Assembly: GCA_911728455.2 (NCBI GenBank)
Contig: OU452226.1
Span: forward strand, 17,811,938-17,875,937
DNA length: 64,000 nt
Source: Marthasterias glacialis
Lineage: Eukaryota > Echinodermata > Asteroidea > Forcipulatida > Asteriidae
Direction of reading: 5' to 3'
This document shows positions 1 to 13,420 of the stretch, one piece after another. Positions within the stretch are counted from its first letter, which is position 1. Each line of letters begins with the position of its first letter. The position numbers were made by a program, and so were the translations under genes. A model generated the notes under the pieces. It searched no databases, was not told the DNA's origin, and saw only the letters and a program-made list of their open reading frames with translations.

Positions 1-3000
1 TTTTCAGGGGGGTACTGAAAAATTTGTGTTTTTTGACCCTAAAACTATCAGCCTAAAAATTGTGGATGTTTCCCGAAGTATTGCTAATCAGAACTTGCAA
101 ATTAGGGCACTGGTACTGGGGGATATTCCCTCTTGACATGGTAGAGCAAAAATGACTTTGACATTTTGGTCCAAAACTCAAAATTTTTTTTAGGGGGGTA
201 CTAAAAATATGTGCTTTTTGACCATTGAAAATTTCTGCCCCAAAACTTGTGGATGTTTCCCGAACTAACGCTCATCCGGACTTGCAAATTAGAGCACTGG
301 TAGTGGGGGATATTCCCTCTTGACATGGTAGAGAAAAAATGACTTTGAAATTGTAGTCCAAAACTCCAATATTTTTTAGGGGGGTACTGAAAAATGTGTG
401 TTTTTTTACCCTAAAACTTTCAGCTGAAAAATGATGGATATTTCCCAAACTAACGCTTATCCGGACTTGCAAATTAGAGCACTGGTACTGGGGGATATTC
501 CCTCTTGACATGGTAGAGCAAAAACGACTTTGAAATTTTAGTCCAAAACTCCCATTTTTTTCAGGGGGGTACTAAAAAATATGCCCTTTTTGACCCTAAA
601 ACTTTCAGCCCCAAAACTTGTGGATGTTTCCCGAAACAACGCTCATCCGGAGTTGCAAATTAGAGCACTGGTACTGGGGGATATTCCCTCTTGACATGGT
701 AGAGCAAAGACGACTTTGAAATTTTAGTCCAAAAGTCCCATTTTTTTTAGGGGGGTACTAAAAAATATGCGCTTTTTGACCCTAAAACTTTCAGCCCCTA
801 AACTGGTGGATGTTTCCCGAACTAACGCTCACCCGGACTTGCAAATTAGAGCACTGGTACTGGGGGATATTCCCTCATGACATGGTAGAGCAAAAACGAC
901 TTTGAAATTTTAGTCCAAAACTCCCACTTTTTTTAGGGGGGTACTGTAAAATTTGTGCTTTTGACCCTAAAACTTTCAGCCTAAAAATGGTGGATGTTTC
1001 CAGAATTAACGCTCATCCTGACTTGCAAATTAGAGCACTAGTACTGGAGGATATTCCCTCTTGACATGGTAGAGCAAAAATGACTTTGAAATTTTGGTCC
1101 AAAACTCCAATTTTTTTTAGGGGGGTACTGAAAAATTTGTGTTTTTTGACCCTAAAACTTTCAGTCCCAAAAATGGTGGATGTTTCCAGAACTAACGCTC
1201 ATCCAGACTTGCAAATTAGAGCACTGGTAGTGGGGGATATTCCCTCTTGACATGGTAGAGCAAAAATGACTTTGAAATTTTAGTCCAAAACTCCAATATT
1301 TTTCAGGGGGGTACTGAAAAATTTGTGTTTTTTTACCCTAAAACTTTCAGCTGAAAAATGATGGATATTTCCCAAACTAACGCTTATCCGGACTTGCAAA
1401 TTAGAGCACTGGTACTGGGGGATATTCCCTCTTGACATGGTAGAGCAAAAACGACTTTGAAATTTTAGTCCAAAACTCCCATTTTTTTTAGGGGGGTACT
1501 GTAAAATTTGTGGGTTTTTTTCCTTAAACTTTCAGCCTCAATATGGTGGATATTTCCCAAACTAACGCTTATCCGGACTTGCAAAGTAGAACACTGGTTC
1601 TGGAGGATATTCCCGCTTGACATGGTAATGCAAAAAAGACTTTGACATTTTGGTCCAAAACTCCAATTTGTTTTAGGGGGGTACTTAAAAAATATGTGCT
1701 TTTTGACCCTAAAACTTTCAGCCCCAAAACAGGTGGATGTTTCCCGAACTAACGCTCATCCGGACTTGCAAATTAGAGCACTAGTACTGGGGGATATTCC
1801 CTCTTGACATGGTAGAGCAAAACCGACTTGGACATATTGGTCCAAAACTCCAATTTTGTTTATGGGGGTACTGTAAAATTTGAGCTTTTTGACCGTAAAA
1901 CTTTCAGCCCCAAAAGTGGTGTATGTCTCCCGAACTAACGCTCATCCGGACTTGCAAATTAGAGCACTGGTACTGGGGGATATTCCCTCTTGACATGGTA
2001 GAGCAATAACGACTTTGACATTTTGGTCCAAAACTCCAATATTTTTTAGGGGGGTACTAAAAAATATGTGCTTTTTGACCCTAAAACTTTCAGCTGAAAA
2101 ATGGTGGATATTTCCCGAACTAACGCTCATCCGGACTTGCAAATTAGACACTGGTACTGGGGGATATTCCCTCTTGACATGGTAGAGCAAAAACGACTTT
2201 GAAATTTTAGTCCAAAACTCCCATTTTTTTTAGGGGGGTACTAAAAAATATGCACTTTTTGACCCTAAAACTTTCAGCCCAAAAACTTGCGGATTTTTCC
2301 TGAACTAACGCTCATCCGGACTTGCAAATTAGAGCACTGGTACTGGGGGATATTCCCTCATGACATGGTAGAGCAAAACCGACTTTGACATATTGGTCCA
2401 AAACTCCAATTTTGTTTATGGGGGTACTGTAAAATTTGAGCTTTTTGACCGTAAAACTTTCAGCCCCAAAAGTGGTGTATGTCTCCCGAACTAACGCTCA
2501 TCCGGACTTGCAAATTAGAGCACTGGTACTGGGGGATATTCCCTCTTGACATGGTAGAGCAATAACGACTTTGACATTTTGGTCCAAAACTCCAATATTT
2601 TTTAGGGGGGTACTAAAAAATATGTGCTTTTTGACCCTAAAACTTTCAGCCTAAAAATGGTGGATGTTTCCAGAACTAACGCTCATCCGGAGTTCAAAAT
2701 TAGAGCACTAGTACTGGAGGATATTCCCTCTTGACATGGTAGAGCAAAAATGACTTTGAAATTTTAGTCCAAAACTCCAATATTTTTCAGGGGGGTACTG
2801 AAAAAATTTGTGTTTTTTTACCCTAAAACTTTCAGCTGAAAAATGGTGGATATTTCCCGAACTAACGCTCATCCGGACTTGCAAATTAGACACTGGTACT
2901 GGGGGATATTCCCTCTTGACATGGTAGAGCAAAAACGACTTTGAAATTTTAGTCCAAAACTCCCATTTTTTTTAGGGGGGTACTAAAAAATATGCACTTT

Positions 3001-6000
3001 TTGACCCTAAAACTTTCAGCCCAAAAACTTGCGGATTTTTCCTGAACTAACGCTCATCCGGACTTGCAAATTAGAGCACTGGTACTGGGGGATATTCCCT
3101 CTTGACATGGTAGAGTAAAAACGACTTTGAAATTTAAGTCCTAAATTCCAATATTTTTCAGGGGGGTACTGAAAAATTTGTGTTTTTTGACCCTAAAACT
3201 TTCACCCTAAAAATTGTGGATGTTTCCCGAAGTATTGCTCATCAGGACTTGCAAATTAGGGCACTGGTACTGGGGGATATTCCCTCTTGACATGGTAGAG
3301 CAAAAATGACTTTGACATTTTGGTCCAAAACTCCAATTTTTTTTAGGGGGGTACTAAAAATATGTGCTTTTTGACCATTGAAAATTTCAGCCCCAAAACT
3401 TGTGGATGTTTCCCGAACTAACGCTCATCCGGACTTGCAAATTAGAGCACTAGTACTGGAGGATATTCCCTCTTGACATGGTAGAGCAAAAATGACTTTG
3501 AAATTTTAGTCCAAAACTCCAATATTTTTCAGGGGGGTACTGAAAAATTTGTGTTTTTTTACCCTAAAACTTTCAGCTGAAAAATGGTGGATATTTCCCA
3601 AACTAAGGCTCATCCGGACTTGCAAATTAGAGCACTGGTACTGAGGGATATTCCCTCTTGACATGGTAGAGTAAAAACGACTTTGAAATTTTAGTCCAAA
3701 ACTCCAATTTTTTTCAAGGGTGGTACTTTAAAATTTGTGCTTTTTTACCCTAAAACTAAAAGTTTCAGCTGAAAAATGGTGGATATTTCCCGAACTAACG
3801 CTTATCCGGACTTGCAAATTAGAGCACTGGTACTAGGGGATATTCCCTGTTGACATGGTAGAGCAAAAATGACTTTGAAATTTTAGTCCAAAACTCCAAT
3901 ATTTTTCAGGGGGGTACTGAAATATTTGTGTTTTTTTACCCTAAAACTTTCAGCTGAAGAATGGTGGATATTTCCCAAACTAACGCTCATCCGGACTTGC
4001 AAATTAGAGAACTGGTACTGGGGGATATTCCCTCTTGACATGGTAGAGCAAAAACGACTTTGAAATTTTAGTCCAAAACTCCCATTTTTTTTAGGGGGGT
4101 ACTGTAAAGTTTGTGTTTTTTTTTCCTTAAACTTTCAGCCTAAAAATGGTGGATATTTCCCAAACTAACGCTCATCCGGACTTGCAAATTAGAGCACTGG
4201 TACTGGGGGATATTCCCTCTTGACATGGTAGAGCAATAATGACTTTGACATTTTGGTCCAAAACTCCAATATTTTTTAGGGGGGTACTATAAAATATGTG
4301 CTTTTTGACCCTAAAACTTTCAGCCCAAAAACTTGCGGATTTTTCCTGAACTAACGCTCATCCGGACTTGCAAATTAGAGCACTGGTACTGGGGGATATT
4401 CCCTCTTGACATGGTAGAGTAAAAACGACTTTGAAATTTAAGTCCTAAATTCCAATATTTTTCAGGGGGGTACTGAAAAATTTGTGTTTTTTGACCCTAA
4501 AACTTTCACCCTAAAAATTGTGGATGTTTCCCGAAGTATTGCTCATCAGGACTTGCAAATTAGGGCACTGGTACTGGGGGATATTCCCTCTTGACATGGT
4601 AGAGCAAAAACGACTTTGAAATTTTGGTCCAAAACTCCAATTTTTTTTAGGGGGGTACTAAAAATATGTGCTTTTTGACCATTGAAAATTTCAGCCCCAA
4701 AACTTGTGGATGTTTCCCGAACTAACGCTCATCCGGACTTGCAAATTAGAGCACTAGTACTGGAGGATATTCCCTCTTGACATGGTAGAGCAAAAATGAC
4801 TTTGAAATTTTAGTCCAAAACTCCAATATTTTTCAGGGGGGTACTGAAAAAATTTGTGTTTTTTTACCCTAAAACTTTCAGCTGAAAAATGGTGGATATT
4901 TCTCGAACTAACGCTCATCCGGACTTGCAAATTAGACACTGGTACTGGGGGATATTCCCTCTTGACATGGTAGAGCAAAAACGACTTTGAAATTTTAGTC
5001 CAAAACTCCCATTTTTTTTAGGGGGGTACTAAAAAATATGCACTTTTTGACCCTAAAACTTTCAGCCCAAAAACTTGCGGATTTTTCCTGAACTAACGCT
5101 CATCCGGACTTGCAAATTAGAGCACTGGTACTGGGGGATATTCCCTCTTGACATGGTAGAGCAAAACCGACTTTGACATATTGGTCCAAAACTCCAATTT
5201 TGTTTATGGGGGTACTGTAAAATTTGAGCTTTTTGACCGTAAAACTTTCAGCCCCAAAAGTGGTGTATGTCTCCCGAACTAACGCTCATCCGGACTTGCA
5301 AATTAGAGCACTGGTACTGGGGGATATTCCCTCTTGACATGGTAGAGCAATAACGACTTTGACATTTTGGTCCAAAACTCCAATATTTTTTAGGGGGGTA
5401 CTAAAAAATATGTGCTTTTTGACCCTAAAACTTTCAGCCTAAAAATGGTGGATGTTTCCAGAACTAACGCTCATCCGGAGTTCAAAATTAGAGCACTAGT
5501 ACTGGAGGATATTCCCTCTTGACATGGTAGAGCAAAAATGACTTTGAAATTTTAGTCCAAAACTCCAATATTTTTCAGGGGGGTACTGAAAAAAATTGTG
5601 TTTTTTTACCCTAAAACTTTCAGCTGAAAAATGGTGGATATTTCCCGAACTAACGCTCATCCGGACTTGCAAATTAGACACTGGTACTGGGGGATATTCC
5701 CTCTTGACATGGTAGAGCAAAAACGACTTTGAAATTTTAGTCCAAAACTCCCATTTTTTTTAGGGGGGTACTAAAAAATATGCACTTTTTGACCCTAAAA
5801 CTTTCAGCCCAAAAACTTGCGGATTTTTCCTGAACTAACGCTCATCCGGACTTGCAAATTAGAGCACTGGTACTGGGGGATATTCCCTCTTGACATGGTA
5901 GAGTAAAAACGACTTTGAAATTTAAGTCCTAAATTCCAATATTTTTCAGGGGGGTACTGAAAAATTTGTGTTTTTTGACCCTAAAACTTTCACCCTAAAA

Positions 6001-9000
6001 ATTGTGGATGTTTCCCGAAGTATTGCTCATCAGGACTTGCAAATTAGGGCACTGGTACTGGGGGATATTCCCTCTTGACATGGTAGAGCAAAAATGACTT
6101 TGACATTTTGGTCCAAAACTCCAATTTTTTTTAGGGGGGTACTAAAAATATGTGCTTTTTGACCATTGAAAATTTCAGCCCCAAAACTTGTGGATGTTTC
6201 CCGAACTAACGCTCATCCGGACTTGCAAATTAGAGCACTAGTACTGGAGGATATTCCCTCTTGACATGGTAGAGCAAAAATGACTTTGAAATTTTAGTCC
6301 AAAACTCCAATATTTTTCAGGGGGGTACTGAAAAATTTGTGTTTTTTTACCCTAAAACTTTCAGCTGAAAAATGGTGGATATTTCCCAAACTAAGGCTCA
6401 TCCGGACTTGCAAATTAGAGCACTGGTACTGAGGGATATTCCCTCTTGACATGGTAGAGTAAAAACGACTTTGAAATTTTAGTCCAAAACTCCAATTTTT
6501 TTCAAGGGTGGTACTTTAAAATTTGTGCTTTTTTACCCTAAAACTAAAAGTTTCAGCTGAAAAATGGTGGATATTTCCCGAACTAACGCTTATCCGGACT
6601 TGCAAATTAGAGCACTGGTACTAGGGGATATTCCCTGTTGACATGGTAGAGCAAAAATGACTTTGAAATTTTAGTCCAAAACTCCAATATTTTTCAGGGG
6701 GGTACTGAAATATTTGTGTTTTTTTACCCTAAAACTTTCAGCTGAAGAATGGTGGATATTTCCCAAACTAACGCTCATCCGGACTTGCAAATTAGAGAAC
6801 TGGTACTGGGGGATATTCCCTCTTGACATGGTAGAGCAAAAACGACTTTGAAATTTTAGTCCAAAACTCCCATTTTTTTTAGGGGGGTACTGTAAAGTTT
6901 GTGTTTTTTTTTCCTTAAACTTTCAGCCTAAAAATGGTGGATATTTCCCAAACTAACGCTCATCCGGACTTGCAAATTAGAGCACTGGTACTGGGGGATA
7001 TTCCCTCTTGACATGGTAGAGCAATAATGACTTTGACATTTTGGTCCAAAACTCCAATATTTTTTAGGGGGGTACTATAAAATATGTGCTTTTTGACCCT
7101 AAAACTTTCAGCCCAAAAACTTGCGGATTTTTCCTGAACTAACGCTCATCCGGACTTGCAAATTAGAGCACTGGTACTGGGGGATATTCCCTCTTGACAT
7201 GGTAGAGTAAAAACGACTTTGAAATTTAAGTCCTAAATTCCAATATTTTTCAGGGGGGTACTGTAAAGTTTGTGTTTTTTTTTCCTTAAACTTTCAGCCT
7301 AAAAATGGTGGATATTTCCCAAACTAACGCTCATCCGGACTTGCAAATTAGAGCACTGGTACTGGGGGATATTCCCTCTTGACATGGTAGAGCAATAATG
7401 ACTTTGACATTTTGGTCCAAAACTCCAATATTTTTTAGGGGGGTACTATAAAATATGTGCTTTTTGACCCTAAAACTTTCAGCCCAAAAACTTGCGGATT
7501 TTTCCTGAACTAACGCTCATCCGGACTTGCAAATTAGAGCACTGGTACTGGGGGATATTCCCTCTTGACATGGTAGAGTAAAAACGACTTTGAAATTTAA
7601 GTCCTAAATTCCAATATTTTTCAGGGGGGTACTGAAAAATTTGTGTTTTTTGACCCTAAAACTTTCACCCTAAAAATTGTGGATGTTTCCCGAAGTATTG
7701 CTCATCAGGACTTGCAAATTAGGGCACTGGTACTGGGGGATATTCCCTCTTGACATGGTAGAGCAAAAATGACTTTGAAATTTTGGTCCAAAACTCCAAT
7801 TTTTTTTAGGGGGGTACTAAAAATATGTGCTTTTTGACCATTGAAAATTTCAGCCCCAAAACTTGTGGATGTTTCCCGAACTAACGCTCATCCGGACTTG
7901 CAAATTAGAGCACTAGTACTGGAGGATATTCCCTCTTGACATGGTAGAGCAAAAATGACTTTGAAATTTTAGTCCAAAACTCCAATATTTTTCAGGGGGG
8001 TACTGAAAAAATTTGTGTTTTTTTACCCTAAAACTTTCAGCTGAAAAATGGTGGATATTTCCCGAACTAACGCTCATCCGGACTTGCAAATTAGACACTG
8101 GTACTGGGGGATATTCCCTCTTGACATGGTAGAGCAAAAACGACTTTGAAATTTTAGTCCAAAACTCCCATTTTTTTTAGGGGGGTACTAAAAAATATGC
8201 ACTTTTTGACCCTAAAACTTTCAGCCCAAAAACTTGCGGATTTTTCCTGAACTAACGCTCATCCGGACTTGCAAATTAGAGCACTGGTACTGGGGGATAT
8301 TCCCTCTTGACATGGTAGAGTAAAAACGACTTTGAAATTTAAGTCCTAAATTCCAATATTTTTCAGGGGGGTACTGAAAAATTTGTGTTTTTTGACCCTA
8401 AAACTTTCACCCTAAAAATTGTGGATGTTTCCCGAAGTATTGCTCATCAGGACTTGCAAATTAGGGCACTGGTACTGGGGGATATTCCCTCTTGACATGG
8501 TAGAGCAATAACGACTTTGACATTTTGGTCCAAAACTCCAATATTTTTTAGGGGGGTACTAAAAAATATGTGCTTTTTGACCCTAAAACTTTCAGCCTAA
8601 AAATGGTGGATGTTTCCAGAACTAACGCTCATCCGGAGTTCAAAATTAGAGCACTAGTACTGGAGGATATTCCCTCTTGACATGGTAGAGCAAAAATGAC
8701 TTTGAAATTTTAGTCCAAAACTCCAATATTTTTCAGGGGGGTACTGAAAAAATTTGTGTTTTTTTACCCTAAAACTTTCAGCTGAAAAATGGTGGATATT
8801 TCCCGAACTAACGCTCATCCGGACTTGCAAATTAGACACTGGTACTGGGGGATATTCCCTCTTGACATGGTAGAGCAAAAACGACTTTGAAATTTTAGTC
8901 CAAAACTCCCATTTTTTTTAGGGGGGTACTAAAAAATATGCACTTTTTGACCCTAAAACTTTCAGCCCAAAAACTTGCGGATTTTTCCTGAACTAACGCT

Positions 9001-10780
9001 CATCCGGACTTGCAAATTAGAGCACTGGTACTGGGGGATATTCCCTCTTGACATGGTAGAGTAAAAACGACTTTGAAATTTAAGTCCTAAATTCCAATAT
9101 TTTTCAGGGGGGTACTGAAAAATTTGTGTTTTTTGACCCTAAAACTTTCACCCTAAAAATTGTGGATGTTTCCCGAAGTATTGCTCATCAGGACTTGCAA
9201 ATTAGGGCACTGGTACTGGGGGATATTCCCTCTTGACATGGTAGAGCAAAAATGACTTTGACATTTTGGTCCAAAACTCCAATTTTTTTTAGGGGGGTAC
9301 TGAAAAATATGTGCTTTTTGACCATTGAAAATTTCAGCCCCAAAACTTGTGGATGTTTCCCGAACTAACGCTCATCCGGACTTGCAAATTAGAGCACTAG
9401 TACTGGAGGATATTCCCTCTTGACATGGTAGAGCAAAAATGACTTTGAAATTTTAGTCCAAAACTCCAATATTTTTCAGGGGGGTACTTAAAAATTTGTG
9501 TTTTTTTACCCTAAAACTTTCAGCTGAAAAATGGTGGATATTTCCCAAACTAAGGCTCATCCGGACTTGCAAATTAGAGCACTGGTACTGAGGGATATTC
9601 CCTCTTGACATGGTAGAGTAAAAACGACTTTGAAATTTTAGTCCAAAACTCCAATTTTTTTCAAGGGTGGTACTTTAAAATTTGTGCTTTTTTACCCTAA
9701 AACTAAAAGTTTCAGCTGAAAAATGGTGGATATTTCCCGAACTAACGCTTATCCGGACTTGCAAATTAGAGCACTGGTACTAGGGGATATTCCCTGTTGA
9801 CATGGTAGAGCAAAAATGACTTTGAAATTTTAGTCCAAAACTCCCATTTTTTTTAGGGGGGTACTGTAAAATTTTTGCTTTTTGACCCTAAAACCTTCAG
9901 CCTAAAAATGGTGGATATTTCCTGAACTAACGCTAATCCGGACTTGAAAGTTAGAGCACTGGTACTAGGGGATATTCCCTCTTGACATGGTAGAGCAAAA
10001 ACGACTTTGAAATTTTAGTCCAAAGTCCAATTTTTTTCAAGGGTGGTACTTTAAAATTTGTGCTTTTTAACCCTAAAAGTTTCAGCCGAAAAATGGTGGA
10101 TATTTCCCAAACTAACGCTTATCCGGACTTGCAAATTAGAGCACTGGTACTAGGGCATATTCCCTCTTGACATGGTAGAGCAAAAACGACTTTGACATTT
10201 TGGTCCAAAACTCCAGTTTTTTTTAGGGGGGTACTAAAAAATTTGTGCTTTTTGACCCAAAAATGTTCAGCTGAAAAATGTTGGATATTTCCAGAACTAA
10301 CTTTCATCCGGACTTGCAAATCAGAGCACTGGTACTGGGGGATATTCCCTCTTGACATGGTAGAGCAAAAACGACTTTGACGTTTTGGTCCAAAACTCAA
10401 ATTTTTTTTAGGGGGGTACTGTAAAATTTGTGCTTTTTTACCCTAAAACTTTCAGCCCCAAAACTGGTGGATGTTTCCCGAACTAACGCTTATCCGTACT
10501 TGCAAATTAGAGCACTGGCACTGGGGGATATTCCCTCTTGACATGGTAGAGCAAAAACGACTTTGAAATTTTGGTCCTAAACTCCTACTTTTTTTCTGGG
10601 TTACTGTAAAAGTTGTGTTTTTTTGCACCTAAAACTTTCAGCCGAAAAAATTGTGAATATTTCCCAAACTTACATTTATCCGGACTTGTAAATTAGAGCA
10701 CTGGTACTGGGGGATATTCCCTCTTGACTGGGTAGAGCGAAAACGACTTTGAAATTTTGGTTTAAAACTGATTTTTTTTT
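1..10780. repeat. ~186-bp satellite array, about 58 head-to-tail units
   Basis: A recognisable anchor (GGATATTCCCTCTTGACATG) recurs at 121, 308, 493, 679 and 865 and onward, giving a period of 185-187 bp to about 10,760. Each unit has, in order: a T-tract followed by A and about six G, a TTTTTGACCCTAAAACTTTC segment, GGTGGATGTTTCCCGAACTA, CGGACTTGCAAATTAGAGCA, then the anchor. Some blocks are near-identical at multi-unit distances: the segment near 3,019 recurs at about +2,790 bp, which is 15 units. A 9-bp internal insertion variant marks units near 3,715, 6,505 and 9,660. Units after about 9,800 are more diverged, as expected at an array edge. The left boundary lies outside the window. The short minus-strand reading frames of 60-90 codons are by-products of the repeat. 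Confidence 0.95.
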
Positions 10781-10797
10781 TTTTTTTTTGGGGGGGG
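10772..10797. repeat. T18-G8 homopolymer junction at array end
   Basis: The T-tract/G-tract block found once per satellite unit is expanded here to 18 T followed by 8 G. This is where the 186-bp array stops. It looks like slippage expansion of the normal T-A-G block. Confidence 0.85.
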
Positions 10798-10825
10798 AAG
10801 GGGTTGGTCACAGATAATTTTTGTT

Positions 10826-12430
10826 TTTTAGCTCCTAACTCCAGAAATAAAGATTCTACCTGCAGTTACATGTAGCTCCAGTAACCTTGCATCCGAAAAT
10901 CAAATTCTTCAACCTTGGAACGACAAGGTAGCAGTAATGCTCCATTTGCCCTTCAAATACATGTTCAATGGGAGTGTTGTACACAGAGCTGACAGAGAGT
11001 AAAAACAAGCATTTTAGAATGAAAATATCTTCCCAATGTTGTAATGATCAGGACAAATGTGACACTGTTGGTAAGATCTTTTCAACGGCTCTTTGACAAT
11101 GTGTAGTATAGGGTTCAAAGAGAAACAGTGGGAAAGCCAGAGGCCAGGGAAAGTGGACACCTAAGAACTCCTAATTTTGATGGGGCTGTGTGTTCATGAA
11201 CAATGGCCCAGACAGGATTCTGAATTGAAACAAAAAAAGACTGGCCCCATAAAAAGTCAGCAGCCTCCCGATCCATAACTTCACAAATAATGGTTCTAAA
11301 AAAAGTTGTTTTTACCTGCTGTTAGTTCCAGAAGCCTTGCATCCACAAATCAAATACCTCTGTCATCTTCAACCTGGGAACGACGGGTTAGCAGTGATGC
11401 TCCGAATGCCCATCAAACACATGTTCAATGGGATTGTTGTACACAGAGCTGTCAGAGAGTGAAAACAAGACTTTAAGAATGGCAATATCTTCTCTAATGT
11501 TGTAAGGATCTGGACAAGTGTGACACTGTTGGAAAGTCCTACCCAAGGGCTCTCTGGCAATGTGTAGTATAGGATTGAGGGATAAACAGGGAGAATACCG
11601 TGGGTCAGAAAGGGAAGACATCCACATTGGCTGCGAACAATGGCCTAGACAGAATAAAAAAAAATATAAAAAAACAACCCCTAAAAAGAAGTTGGCAGCC
11701 TCCTGATCCATAATTCCACAATTATTGGTTGTAAAAAATTTGTTTTTACCCGCAGTTAGCTCCAGGAGTCTTGCATCAGGAAATCAAGCTTTCTCTGCCA
11801 TCCAGCAGCATCTTCTGCCCTGAAATGAAGAGTAAGCGATGATGCTCTGAATGCCTTTCAAATGTATGTTCAAAGGGATTTTCATTCAAAGAGCTGTCAG
11901 AGAGTGAAAACAAGAGTTAACAACAGCCATATCTACACTAATCTTGGAAAGATCTGGACAAGTTTGACGCTGTTGGAAAGTCCTTAGTACTCAAGTGCTC
12001 TCTGGCAGTGTGCAATATAAAGGTTTGTGGGATAAACAGGAAGGATATCAGGGGCCAGAGAAGGAGGCCACACCCAGGACTTCCAATAAATTCGGGGTTG
12101 TGTGTGTATGTGAACAATGGCCCAGCAAGAGTGCTGAACAGAAAAGGAAAAAATATGATCCCCCTAATTCGCATAACTCCAGAAACAATGGAACCAGAAA
12201 GAAGTAACCAGTAGTCCTGCATCCGAAAATCAAACTTTCTAGGCCATCCAGCGATATCCAACACGGAAATGACAACTAAGTGGGAATGCTCTAAATGCCC
12301 TGCAAATGATTGTTCAATGGGATTTTTGTACACACAGCTGTCAGAGAGTGAAAACAAGAGTTTAGAACTGCCATATCTACCGTAACATGTAACAATCTGT
12401 ACAAGTGTGATACTGTTGGAATCCCTAAAC
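10826..12430 (-). repeat. Dispersed repeat family A, about four ~440-bp units
   Basis: Units start near 10,826, 11,275, 11,710 and 12,180. Shared landmarks are CTCCAG, TTGCATCC, a GAAATGACAAGTAAGCGGTG-like stretch, CATGTTCAATGGGAT, and CAGAGCTGTCAGAGAGTGAA. Further copies lie at 37,796-37,985, 43,262-44,075 and 49,111-49,440. Read on the minus strand, each unit contains a decayed coding-like segment (consensus residues SVYKNPIEHVFEGHSEHH) that runs toward a conserved CAG|GTAAAA splice-donor-like sequence. In-frame stops and indels interrupt it in most units. I do not recognise the encoded family. It may be an old exon carried by a transposable element or an amplified gene fragment. It abuts the 186-bp satellite here and again at 49.1 kb. 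Confidence 0.75.
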
Positions 12431-13040
12431 AAGGGCTCTATAACAGCATTCCATGTAGGAAAACATTTAAATTACGGCATTATGCAGCAGCTGACAAGAA
12501 ACTGTTGGTTTGGGTGAGGTTTGGCCAAGGCAAAAGAATAAATGAGAAATGCACTAAAGTTTGCTTACCACCATGATGTTGTGAAGTTTCAAATTCAAGA
12601 TGATTATGAGTGGTTAGACCATACTAGACCCAGTAACTGGGGTGCTGTACTCCTTTTTTGAGATTTTGGCATTATCGGTCGTACCAGCGCCCCAGTCCGT
12701 AATATATGTGGGCAATCTGACGAAGCGGATTTTTAACTAATTTGTTAAAAAATAGTCATAATTACGACAAAAACTCAACAGAATTGCTGAAAATCGCCTA
12801 CTGGCAGACGTTACAATCTGCGTTTTACTACTACATGACATCAAGTACCATTTTCTAAAAAGAATCGCATGTTCGCCGATGCCCTGACTTGCAGTTCGGT
12901 ACAGAGCAAAAATTATAGAGCGCCGTGGCGCAAGATTAGGAACACTGGCTGAAATGTGAAATCTCACTGGACGCCATTTCAGCAAGTGACTCTCTTTTGA
13001 TACAACACTGGGAAAAGTTTCCGTATCCGACTGCCACTTT
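12430..13040. mobile_element. Repeat family B, copy 1 (incomplete inverted-repeat element)
   Basis: This shares ACCCAGTAACTGGGGTGCTG, CATGTTCGCCGATGCCCTGA and GAAAATCGCCTACTGG segments with the 44.1-45.3 kb copy; some of these are found there in inverted orientation. Two stretches here have reverse-complement partners downstream: 12,890-12,960 pairs with 14,060-14,150 (the ATCTTGCGCC...CTCTATAAT stretch), and 12,995-13,030 pairs with 13,935-13,965 (TATCCGACTGCCACTTT). The pairs are nested, so an inverted-repeat element of about 1.3 kb probably once spanned this interval. No transposase is seen, so it would be non-autonomous. Confidence 0.6.
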
Positions 13041-13380
13041 CTAAGGGTTTTTTTTTATTTTTTTATTGATGTTGGCTTTAATTTCCCTTTTTTAAAAATT
13101 CCTCTCCAGGTATTAGTAGCTAAAACGCTAATTATTGAACTTTTAAAAGGAAAAACCAAGCGGACATTTCAGCGCGCGGCCGGAACTTTGACACATTCAT
13201 GCCCAAAGGTCTGGGGCCTATTGATGAATGTGAATCTGTATTCATTAGTGAGTGATGCAGGCAGGGAGCACAACAAATGTAGTGACATACTAAAGAAGTG
13301 GTACTTGTGAGCAATTTTACCAAGATTTGTAGGCTGATCACAGGCAACAAAAAAGGGAACATACAAAAAGAGACATTATC

Positions 13381-13420
13381 TAACCCTGACCCTAACCCTA
13401 AAGCCCTAACCCTAAACCCC
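13381..13420. repeat. Interstitial telomere-like repeat (CCCTAA)n, degenerate
   Basis: Four to five CCCTAA/CCCTGA/CCCTAAA units stand in about 40 bp. The hexamer matches the metazoan TTAGGG telomere repeat read from the other strand. The flanking DNA is not subtelomeric in any obvious way, so this is best called an interstitial motif. Confidence 0.7.

Noticed and set aside
120..170. TTGACA-like bacterial -35 element in each 186-bp unit (CTCTTGACATGG)
   Set aside because: All other evidence points to an animal genome, and no matching -10 element or gene follows.
272..10400. Minus-strand reading frames of 60-90 codons in the 186-bp array
   Set aside because: They are translations of the satellite unit. 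They are broken by small indels between units and show no domain.
11938..12432. 164-codon minus-strand frame as a gene
   Set aside because: It spans two consecutive family A repeat units. The equivalent frames in other units are interrupted, so it is better explained as part of the repeat.
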